Source: JAWVZB01 sp033722375 (lineage in GTDB: Bacteria > Actinomycetota > Nitriliruptoria > Nitriliruptorales > Nitriliruptoraceae). Taken from it: a DNA stretch of 9,954 nucleotides. Position numbers and translations under genes: made by a program. Under the pieces are notes generated by a model, which had not been told where the DNA came from, made no database searches, and saw only the letters and a list, made by a program, of their open reading frames with translations. Location of the stretch: contig JAWVZB010000106.1 in the NCBI GenBank assembly GCA_033722375.1, positions 1-9,954 of the forward strand. Direction: 5' to 3'. Shown piece by piece: positions 1 to 5,128 of the stretch (the first letter of the stretch is position 1; every line of letters begins with the position of its first letter).

Positions 1-91
1 ACGTTCCATCCAGGCGTCCACCGGGATGTACTACCTCGCCGTCATCCTCGCCCCCGCCGCCGAGTTCGCCGCCAAGGTCCGCTACTTCTGA
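1..91 (+). CDS. C-terminal end of a probable membrane protein (5' truncated)
   Basis: An open frame runs in from the left edge (first full codon at base 2) and stops at TGA 89-91. The 29 visible residues end in GMYYLAVILAPAAEFAAKVRYF. Nearly every codon ends in G or C, as in the confident genes of this window, so this is probably real coding sequence. The stretch GMYYLAVILAPAAEFAA looks like part of a hydrophobic helix followed by a short basic tail, as in a C-terminal membrane segment. There is a loose similarity to the last helix of small two-helix ion channels, but 29 residues are too few to name a family. The gene converges on the methyltransferase at 170-736. Confidence 0.45.
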   Translation, partial: RSIQASTGMYYLAVILAPAAEFAAKVRYF

Positions 92-106
92 GCGATCTAG
101 CGATCT
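91..106. repeat. 8-bp tandem duplication
   Basis: The unit AGCGATCT occurs twice back to back (91-98 and 99-106). The first base of the repeat is the last base of the stop codon of the truncated upstream gene. It probably reflects slippage in a non-coding spacer. Confidence 0.6.
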
Positions 107-123
107 GGCGGCGCACGACGTCG

Positions 124-154
124 TCATGCCTGCATCCGGTCATGCCTGCATCCG
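124..154. repeat. Tandem direct repeat, unit of 16 bp
   Basis: TCATGCCTGCATCCGG at 124-139 is followed immediately by TCATGCCTGCATCCG at 140-154; the 15 bases of the second copy are identical to the first. It lies between two convergent genes and has no evident coding role. Together with the 8-bp duplication at 91-106 it marks this spacer as prone to short duplications. Confidence 0.75.
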
Positions 155-169
155 CCGCAGCGCGGCGGG
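151..169. terminator. GC-rich hairpin between convergent genes, possible terminator
   Basis: CCGCCGC (152-158) pairs perfectly with GCGGCGG (162-168) around a 3-base AGC loop, and T151/G169 can add a wobble pair. The hairpin starts one base beyond the stop codon of the minus-strand methyltransferase and also lies downstream of the plus-strand partial gene, so it could end transcription in both directions. No T-run follows on either strand, so it is not a classical intrinsic terminator. U-tract-less hairpins are often proposed as terminators in actinobacteria, but that remains inference here. Confidence 0.4.
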
Positions 170-736
170 CTACTCGTCCTCGGCGGCGTTCGGGGCGCGG
201 GTGGCGAGGACCAGGCCGCCGTCGACGGGCAGGGTCGCCACCGTGGTGAACGCCCCGCTGTCACGGAGTGCCTCCGCGGTGTTGTCGACACGCCCCTGCT
301 CCGCCGTGCGAACGATCAGCGCCCCGCTCTCGCGCAGCAAGCGCGTCGCGTGGGTGATCTGGCCGTCGCTCGGGGTCTTGTCGAGCTGGAGCAGCACGAG
401 GTCGTAACCCCCGTCGGTCAGGCGGTCGAGCACCGTCTCGGGGTCGCCGAGTATGGTGCGGACGCGGTCGTCCACGCCCGCTTCGTCGTAGGCCTGGCTG
501 GCGAGGCTGTGGCGGTGGGGGTCCGGCTCGACGCTGGTCAGGTTCCCGCGGCCCGCCAGACTCGACACGATCCACAGGCCCGAGACGCCCCCTGCGGAGC
601 CCACCTCGACGGCGGTCCTGGCGCCCGTCGTGGAGACGATCCACGCCAGGAGGCTGCCGACATGCGCCGAAGGCGGTCTCGCGTCGCCGGCGCGCTCGCT
701 GGCGGCGGCCACGCCTGCTGGGATCGACTCGTCCAC
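170..736 (-). CDS. SAM-dependent O-methyltransferase (Rv1220c-like)
   Basis: This 188-residue protein is a class I SAM-dependent methyltransferase of the O-methyltransferase (COMT-like) type, probably soluble. Motif I is AVEVGSAGGVSGLW (about residues 42-55). The acidic residue expected to bind the ribose of SAM is in LTSVEPDP (66-73), and a Rossmann strand follows at YDLVLLQLDK (111-120). The start is GTG at 734-736, preceded by GGAG with a 6-base spacer. Canonical metal-dependent members have a DADK-type motif and a later DN pair; here these positions read QLDK and IVRT, so the divalent-metal site looks incomplete and the substrate is unknown. The gene is divergent from sigE, exactly as Rv1220c is in M. 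tuberculosis, which supports orthology. It may share the control region 737-1031. Confidence 0.8.
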   Translation of the reverse strand: MDESIPAGVAAASERAGDARPPSAHVGSLLAWIVSTTGARTAVEVGSAGGVSGLWIVSSLAGRGNLTSVEPDPHRHSLASQAYDEAGVDDRVRTILGDPETVLDRLTDGGYDLVLLQLDKTPSDGQITHATRLLRESGALIVRTAEQGRVDNTAEALRDSGAFTTVATLPVDGGLVLATRAPNAAEDE

Positions 737-770
737 GCTGGGCTCCGTGCGTCGCGGAGGTCCAACGCTA

Positions 771-790
771 CCCGGGGTTCGAACACCGGG
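771..790. promoter_or_regulatory. 20-bp near-perfect palindrome, candidate operator
   Basis: CCCGGGGTTCGAACACCGGG reads the same on both strands except for one mismatched pair (G776/A785). The core GTTCGAAC (777-784) is a perfect palindrome. The last three bases overlap the -35 region of the ECF-type promoter at 789-814, and the element lies 35 bp upstream of the methyltransferase start, so a bound dimeric regulator could affect both divergent genes. The regulator is not identifiable from sequence. It does not match the spaced GAAC-N4-GTTC form of the actinobacterial LexA box. Confidence 0.45.
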
Positions 791-814
791 AACTCAGCGG
801 GCAGCGGCATCGTT
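789..814 (+). promoter_or_regulatory. ECF-type promoter (GGAAC-N18-GTT) upstream of sigE
   Basis: GGAAC at 789-793 is followed after 18 bases by GTT at 812-814 (or CGTT at 811-814 with a 17-base gap). This is the arrangement known for promoters read by SigE/SigH/SigR-class sigma factors of actinobacteria. It suggests that sigE is transcribed by its own product or by a SigH-like factor, as known for mycobacterial sigE. The resulting leader before the chosen GTG start would be about 210 bases. Confidence 0.6.
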
Positions 815-971
815 GGACAGGGTGTCCGTTCGACCGTTGTTCCGATGGCGGGGGCTGTCGGGATCGGCGGCAGCGGGGTGGCCACACGGCCATCGCCCCC
901 GGAGGCCCTGCCTCAACGGTGCCGTTGGCGACCAGGAAGGCCACGAGGTGCTTCGTACGGTGGTGATGCGT

Positions 972-996
972 GGGGACCGGGCTCAGCGCGGTCCCT
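972..996 (+). promoter_or_regulatory. Hairpin in the sigE leader
   Basis: GGGACCG (973-979) can pair with CGGTCCC (989-995) around a 9-base loop, with an outer G-U pair at 972/996. It lies 24 bases upstream of the probable ribosome binding site GGAG (1021-1024), within the long leader between the ECF-type promoter and the GTG start. It could influence translation or mRNA stability. In such GC-rich DNA a chance hairpin is also plausible, and no known riboswitch was recognised. Confidence 0.3.
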
Positions 997-1031
997 CCTG
1001 TCCTCGTACGCAACCCGATCGGAGCACCACC

Positions 1032-1622
1032 GTGGTGGCTCCCAACCCCCTTTCCCAGAGCCCCGACGCCCCGCACCGCGACGCGGATCAGGCGGAGGAG
1101 GGCCCCGACCCCGTCCCCACCTGGGACGAGGTCGCCAGCCGCTACGGACGGAAGATCTACACCACCGCCTACCGGCTCACCGGTGACCCCGACGAGGCAC
1201 AGGACCTCGCGCAGGACGTCTTCGTGCGCGTCTACCGCAACCTCGACAAGTACGAGCCCGGCACCTTCGACGGTTGGTTGTACCGGATCACCAAGAACAT
1301 GTTCCTCGACCGGGTCCGCCGGCGCCGCCGGTTCCGGATGGAGCCGCTGCCGACCGAGGAATGGAAGCAGCACGAGGGGGAGACCCCAGGCCCCGGGGAC
1401 CAGCTCGAAGCCGGTCTCCTGCGAGGTGACATCGAGGAGGCGCTCCTCGAGCTCGACCCTCACTTCCGCACAGCGGTCGTCCTCTGCGACGTCCAAGGGC
1501 TGACCTACGACGAGATCGCCGACGCCACCGGCTGGCCGGTCGGCACCGTCAGATCCCGCATCCACCGTGGGCGCAAGCAGCTTCGCGAGGCGCTCACCAC
1601 CCCCGGAGCCGCACATGCCTGA
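1032..1622 (+). CDS. sigE: ECF sigma factor SigE
   Basis: This 196-residue extracytoplasmic-function sigma factor directs RNA polymerase to envelope and oxidative stress promoters. Region 2 starts near W31 and includes AYRLTGDPDEAQDLAQDVFV and the LDRVRRRRRFRMEPLP stretch that is characteristic of the SigE branch. Region 4 follows after a short linker, with LDPHFRTAVVLCDVQGLTYDEIA and the helix-turn-helix end VGTVRSRIHRGRKQL. GTG at 1032 was chosen as start because GGAG lies 7 bases upstream (1021-1024); a second GTG follows at 1035. The frame stays open upstream with starts at 960-966, which lack a clear Shine-Dalgarno sequence, so a longer isoform cannot be excluded. The last 8 bases overlap the anti-sigma gene, implying translational coupling. 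An ECF-type promoter at 789-814 suggests autoregulation. Confidence 0.93.
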   Translation: MVAPNPLSQSPDAPHRDADQAEEGPDPVPTWDEVASRYGRKIYTTAYRLTGDPDEAQDLAQDVFVRVYRNLDKYEPGTFDGWLYRITKNMFLDRVRRRRRFRMEPLPTEEWKQHEGETPGPGDQLEAGLLRGDIEEALLELDPHFRTAVVLCDVQGLTYDEIADATGWPVGTVRSRIHRGRKQLREALTTPGAAHA

Positions 1623-2007
1623 TTACCACGAGGAGGCTCGGCTGTCCGCCTTCCTCGACGACGAACTGCCCGACGACGACGCCCTCGACGTGACGCGTCA
1701 TCTCGTCGCCTGCGAGCTCTGCTTCGCGGAGCTCGAGACGATCAGAGTGGCCCGCAGTGCGGTGCGTGACCTGCCCCATCTCGAGCCGCCAGAGGGACTC
1801 TTGGCGAGCGTGCAGGGTGCCGCCGCGGCGGTTCCGCAGACCCCGCGGCTCGTGGCTGCGGCGCTCCTCGGCGCCGGTGCCGTTCTGGCGCTCTCCCTGC
1901 TCGGCGGCTTGGAGCTGATCGATCTCGGAGCCACCTTCGACAGCCCCGCGGCGGAGCACGAACCCTCCGGCCCAGCCATCCTGTCGCGCGTCGACCTCGA
2001 ACCCTGA
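1615..2007 (+). CDS. rseA: Zinc-type membrane anti-sigma factor (RseA-like)
   Basis: This 130-residue protein should bind and silence the adjacent SigE. The N-terminal part is a zinc-associated anti-sigma (ZAS, zf-HC2) domain: H29-x3-C33-x2-C36 is visible, and H5 lies 24 residues earlier, where the fourth zinc ligand is expected. A hydrophobic stretch at about residues 79-98 (LVAAALLGAGAVLALSLLGG) looks like one membrane helix, leaving a tail of about 30 residues outside the membrane. ATG 1615 overlaps the sigE stop by 8 bases, the usual arrangement of a coupled sigma/anti-sigma pair. The intact Cys pair allows redox release, and the helix allows control by proteolysis at the membrane; which one operates is unknown. 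The symbol rests on position and domain, because RseA proteins diverge quickly. Confidence 0.85.
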   Translation: MPDYHEEARLSAFLDDELPDDDALDVTRHLVACELCFAELETIRVARSAVRDLPHLEPPEGLLASVQGAAAAVPQTPRLVAAALLGAGAVLALSLLGGLELIDLGATFDSPAAEHEPSGPAILSRVDLEP

Positions 2008-2083
2008 GCACGAATAGCATCGGGATCTCGGATGCGAACGCGGCGCTCGCGCGTTGCATGGGCTGACGAGGAAGGCGGAGTGC

Positions 2084-3466
2084 ATGGCAGCGGATCGCGA
2101 GGAGTGGCAGCGCCCCTGGCGGCGGGACGATCACCCCACGACGTCGGGATCCTCCGCAGCTGCAGCATCTGCGCCCCGCACCGGCATCCAGTTCGTCAAC
2201 GATGGCGGTGACGGGAACGGCCAGCCGGCCCAGACCGACACGATCCCGGTCCGCCCCGCCTCCCCTGAGCCCCCGCCGTCGACCTGGGGGCCGGAACACG
2301 CCGGGCCGGGTTCACCCGAGGGGTCGGTTCGGCCCCCCGACACGACCGGCACGGTCGATCCACCCCCGGTATCGCGCTCGGCGTTCCGCAGAGCCCTGCC
2401 GGTGCTGATCGCCGCCGTGGTCGGTGCGGTGCTCGGGACCGCCGGGACGCTGGCGCTCCTGCGGACCGCACCGGCGTTCCAAGCCGGCACGACCACGACC
2501 GCGCCGACCGTCGAGGTCGCGGACGGGGAGCTCCGCAGCGTGGTGCCGGCGGTGGCCCAGGCGGTCACCCCGAGCGTCGTCCGCATCGATGTGCTGGCGA
2601 GCACACCGGGCGTGGCTGCCCTGCGCGGGGCCGGTGTCGGCTCGGGGGTGATCTACCGCTCCGACGGCTACATCCTGACCAACAACCACGTGGTCGCGGA
2701 GGGCGAGGGGGTCGAGGTCAAGCTCGCCGACGGGAGCGTGCTGGAGGCCGAGATCGTCGGTACCGATCCCCTCAACGACCTCGCCGTCGTCAAGGTCGAT
2801 GCGACCGGCCTGCCGGCCATCAACCTGCGCTCCGAGCCGGTCGTGGTCGGCGAGACCGCGATCGCGATCGGGTCACCGTTCGGTCTCGATGCCAGCGTCA
2901 CCGCCGGGGTCATCAGCGGGGTCAACCGCGAATTGCGTGTGCCAGGGGATGCCGACGGCTCTGGTGGGGTGTTCATCCCCGCCGTGGTCCAGACCGATGC
3001 CGCCATCAACCCCGGCAACAGTGGCGGGGCGCTCGTCGATGCGAACGGTCGGCTGATCGGGATCAACACGGCGATCCTCAGCGGGTCGGGAGGCTCGCAG
3101 GGTGTGGGGTTCGCGATCCCCGTCGAGCAGGCCCGCGCGACCGCGGACCAACTCATCGAGCAGGGGTTCGTGCGCCATCCCTTCCTCGGGATCGGTGGGC
3201 GTGACCTGACGAGGGAGGAGGCCCAGCGGCTCGGAACCGACGACGGCGCCTTCGTCGAACAGGTCGTCGAGGACAGCGGTGCAGCCGAAGCCGGACTCGA
3301 GGAAGGTGACGTCATCGTGGGCCTGAACGGCCAAGAGATCACCGACATGACGGACCTCATCGTCGAGATCAGGAGCTACGAGCCGGGGGACACGGTCACG
3401 GTGACGGTGCTGCGTGACGGGCAAGAGGTGACCCTCGACGTCGAACTCGGGGAACGGCCACGGTGA
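2084..3466 (+). CDS. htrA: Membrane-anchored HtrA/DegP-family serine protease
   Basis: This 460-residue protease is expected to degrade or refold misfolded exported proteins on the outer face of the membrane. A Pro-, Gly- and Ser-rich cytoplasmic tail of about 100 residues precedes one membrane helix (about 106-129, PVLIAAVVGAVLGTAGTLAL). The trypsin-like domain has a complete catalytic triad: H202 in TNNHVV, D232 in LNDLAVV and S313 in NPGNSGGAL. A single PDZ domain follows (about 365-458, starting near PFLGIGG). ATG 2084 was chosen because the purine-rich GAGGAAGG (2068-2075) lies 8 bases upstream; an in-frame TTG at 2054 is less likely. The gene starts 76 bases after the anti-sigma gene, as htrA follows rseA in mycobacteria, and is probably part of the SigE operon and its regulon. 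It could help process the anti-sigma factor, which is inference. Confidence 0.93.
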   Translation: MAADREEWQRPWRRDDHPTTSGSSAAAASAPRTGIQFVNDGGDGNGQPAQTDTIPVRPASPEPPPSTWGPEHAGPGSPEGSVRPPDTTGTVDPPPVSRSAFRRALPVLIAAVVGAVLGTAGTLALLRTAPAFQAGTTTTAPTVEVADGELRSVVPAVAQAVTPSVVRIDVLASTPGVAALRGAGVGSGVIYRSDGYILTNNHVVAEGEGVEVKLADGSVLEAEIVGTDPLNDLAVVKVDATGLPAINLRSEPVVVGETAIAIGSPFGLDASVTAGVISGVNRELRVPGDADGSGGVFIPAVVQTDAAINPGNSGGALVDANGRLIGINTAILSGSGGSQGVGFAIPVEQARATADQLIEQGFVRHPFLGIGGRDLTREEAQRLGTDDGAFVEQVVEDSGAAEAGLEEGDVIVGLNGQEITDMTDLIVEIRSYEPGDTVTVTVLRDGQEVTLDVELGERPR

Positions 3467-3489
3467 CGGGCACGGCCACGGTGACGAGG
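3454..3489. repeat. 18-bp tandem duplication spanning the htrA stop codon
   Basis: ACGGCCACGGTGACGGGC (3454-3471) is followed by ACGGCCACGGTGACGAGG (3472-3489), identical at 16 of 18 positions. The htrA stop TGA (3464-3466) lies in the first copy, and a second in-frame TGA (3482-3484) in the second. The duplication therefore did not alter the protein end but created a tandem stop. Confidence 0.7.
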
Positions 3490-3494
3490 CCCAG

Positions 3495-3500
3495 TAGTCT
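3495..3500 (+). promoter_or_regulatory. Possible -10 element upstream of tatB
   Basis: TAGTCT fits the actinobacterial TAnnnT -10 pattern and lies 32 bases before the tatB start in the 66-base htrA-tatB spacer. No convincing TTGACA-like -35 element is visible 16-18 bases upstream. The same hexamer occurs upstream of the LppM-like gene (8658-8663). A separate housekeeping promoter would let tatB be made without SigE induction. Confidence 0.3.
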
Positions 3501-3532
3501 CGTGGCGATCCGGTCGCGACGGTGATGAGAAC

Positions 3533-3841
3533 GTGGGCAACCTCGGTTTCCAGGAGCTGCTGCTCATCGCAGCAGTGGCCCTGTTCGTGTTCGGTCCCGA
3601 CCGCCTCCCCGAGCTCGCGCGCCAGGCCGGCAAGGCGATCGCCCGCTTCCGGCGCGAGACCTCGTCCAGCATCGCCGAGCTCAAGCGCGCCGCGGACCTC
3701 GACGAACTCGATGCCGAGCTGCGTTCGCTGCGGCGCGACATCCGCGAGGTGCGGTCCTCGGTGGTCGAGGCCGTGACCGCCGACCCGGCCACGCCCCGCC
3801 CCTCGGATGCCCCACCCCCCGTCGATCCCGACGCCACATGA
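3533..3841 (+). CDS. tatB: Sec-independent protein translocase subunit TatB
   Basis: This 102-residue protein is a twin-arginine translocase subunit, which with TatC recognises folded Tat substrates. The N-terminus MGNLGFQELLLIAAVALFVFGPDRLPE shows one membrane helix and then the FGP hinge (20-22). E8 sits where TatB proteins carry a conserved glutamate, which favours TatB over TatA. An amphipathic, charged helix follows (about 27-90), then a Pro/Asp-rich tail. The GTG start follows a weak purine stretch (GATGAGA, 3524-3530). The position after htrA matches Rv1224 in M. tuberculosis. TatA and TatC are not in this window. Confidence 0.9.
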   Translation: MGNLGFQELLLIAAVALFVFGPDRLPELARQAGKAIARFRRETSSSIAELKRAADLDELDAELRSLRRDIREVRSSVVEAVTADPATPRPSDAPPPVDPDAT

Positions 3842-3860
3842 CGACCTCGGCCAGACGCTG

Positions 3861-4487
3861 ATGCGCCCCGCCTCCTACGACACCCGCCGAGGTCCGCGCA
3901 AGCGGGCGCTGGCGGCCGGTGCCGCCCTGTTGGCGTCGTTCGCCGTCCTCGAATCCCGCCGGGCACAGCGGCTCGACCGTCGGGCCGGGGCAGCGTTGTC
4001 GCGGCCACTCGGTGACAGCGGTGACACGGTCATCTCCGCCGGGACGGATCTCGGTTCGGTCTACGCGATCTGTGGTCTCGCCGCGGCGCTGACCCTGGCG
4101 GGGCGACGCCGTGCTGCGGCGGACGTGGCGGGTGCCGGCGTGCTGGGGTGGGTCGCGGCACAGGGGTTGAAGCCGTTGGTCAGTCGGCCGCGGCCGTACC
4201 AGGCCGACGCAGTCGACCGGCTCGTCGTGGAGCCGTCCGGTGCCTCCTGGCCGAGCGGTCACGTGGCAGTGGCGGCCGGGATGGCCGGTGCGCTCTCGCC
4301 GCGGCTCCCCACTGGCGGCAAGGTCGTGGCCGCGGTGGGCTCGGTGCTGGTGGCCTACTCGCGCGTGTACGTCGGCGTGCACTACCTCAGTGACGTGGTG
4401 GCGGGCATGGGCCTCGGCGTGCTGTCCGCCGAGGGGTGGCGGTCGATCCGGCGACGGATCACCGACTGGCTGGCCCGGCGCACCTGA
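3861..4487 (+). CDS. PAP2-family membrane phosphatase
   Basis: This protein of about 208 residues belongs to the PAP2 / type 2 phosphatidic acid phosphatase superfamily, whose members remove phosphate from lipid phosphates such as phosphatidic acid or undecaprenyl/decaprenyl diphosphate at the membrane. All three signature motifs are present: K104-x6-R111-P112 (KPLVSRPRP), PSGH at 131-134 and R168-x5-H174-x3-D178 (SRVYVGVHYLSD). Hydrophobic stretches around 60-80, 87-103, 133-145 and 153-166 are consistent with several membrane helices. ATG 3861, 19 bases after the tatB stop, is the most reasonable start, although its ribosome site is weak; ATG 3807, inside tatB, is the alternative. It follows tatB closely and probably shares its transcript. 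The substrate cannot be read from the sequence. Confidence 0.85.
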   Translation: MRPASYDTRRGPRKRALAAGAALLASFAVLESRRAQRLDRRAGAALSRPLGDSGDTVISAGTDLGSVYAICGLAAALTLAGRRRAAADVAGAGVLGWVAAQGLKPLVSRPRPYQADAVDRLVVEPSGASWPSGHVAVAAGMAGALSPRLPTGGKVVAAVGSVLVAYSRVYVGVHYLSDVVAGMGLGVLSAEGWRSIRRRITDWLARRT

Positions 4488-4489
4488 TC

Positions 4490-5107
4490 GTGGATACCGC
4501 CAGGAACCCGCTCCTCGCCGCTGTCTACGACCTCGTCATGAAGCCGATGGAGTCGCTGGGCCTCGCTGGTCAGCGGGCCAGGACTGCGGGGGCGGCGCGC
4601 GGACGGGTCCTCGAGATCGCGGCTGGCACCGGGGCGATGTTCCGCCACTACCCGCCAGAGGAGGTCGAGGGGGTCGTCGCGACCGAGCCGGACCCCGACA
4701 TGCTCCGGCGGGCACGGGGCCGCGCCCAGGACGCCCCCGTTCCGGTGGAGCTCCAGCTCGCCGATGCCCAGGCCCTGCCGTTCGAGGACCAGAGCTTCGA
4801 CACGGTGCTCGTGGCGCTGTCGCTGTGCACGATCCCCGATCCGGTCGCCGCGCTGTCCGAGGCGCGCCGCGTGCTGCGCCCCGATGGTCGCCTCGTCTTC
4901 CTCGAGCACGTCCGGTCGCGGCGGGGATGGGTGGCCAGCCTCCAACACGCGCTCACACCGGTGTGGAGACAGGTCGCCGGCGGCTGCCATCTCGACCGGG
5001 ACACGGTCAGTGCGATCGAACGGGCCGGTTTCGAGATCGAACGGCTCTGGCGGTCGGGCGACGAGCGGGGCTCGATGGTGCAGGGAGAGGCGCGACCAAG
5101 CACCTGA
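4490..5107 (+). CDS. Class I SAM-dependent methyltransferase, METTL7-like
   Basis: This protein of about 205 residues has a class I methyltransferase fold: motif I VLEIAAGTG (40-48), the acidic residue E66 in ATEPDPDML, DAQALPF (92-98) and the strand FDTVLVALSLCTIPDP (103-118), then RRVLRPDGRLVFLEHV (126-141). The later LTPVWRQVAGGCHLDRDT (155-172) and IERAGF resemble the METTL7/TMT1 group, whose animal members methylate thiols, and related bacterial lipid methyltransferases. GTG 4490 is chosen because it starts 2 bases after the PAP2 gene; GTG 4436, inside that gene, would add 18 residues. Neither has a strong ribosome site, so translational coupling is likely. Its substrate is unknown. The pairing with a lipid phosphatase hints at membrane-lipid chemistry, which is inference. 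It ends 21 bases from the convergent mrp. Confidence 0.82.
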   Translation: MDTARNPLLAAVYDLVMKPMESLGLAGQRARTAGAARGRVLEIAAGTGAMFRHYPPEEVEGVVATEPDPDMLRRARGRAQDAPVPVELQLADAQALPFEDQSFDTVLVALSLCTIPDPVAALSEARRVLRPDGRLVFLEHVRSRRGWVASLQHALTPVWRQVAGGCHLDRDTVSAIERAGFEIERLWRSGDERGSMVQGEARPST

Positions 5108-5128
5108 TCCGCGGCTGGCAGCCCGGCT

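Noticed and set aside
776..784. GGTTCGAAC, reminiscent of a tRNA T-loop
   Set aside because: The flanking five-base stems do not pair in T-arm register on either strand, and no anticodon or acceptor arm is found nearby. The sequence is better explained as the core of the 20-bp palindrome.
768..1616. Minus-strand open frame of 282 codons opposite sigE
   Set aside because: It is the antisense shadow of sigE; the sense strand encodes clear sigma regions 2 and 4.
2034..2055. GAAC...CGTT before htrA as a second SigE promoter
   Set aside because: The spacing is only 12 bases and the first element lacks the GGAAC form, so it does not fit the ECF consensus.
3502..3525. Eight-codon reading frame (GTG to TGA) just before tatB, possible leader peptide
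   Set aside because: It has no ribosome site and no informative composition, and such frames are frequent by chance in this GC-rich DNA.
5113..5123. Inverted repeat GGCTG-G-CAGCC between the convergent methyltransferase and mrp
   Set aside because: The one-base centre leaves no room for a stable hairpin loop and there is no T-run, so I do not call a terminator.
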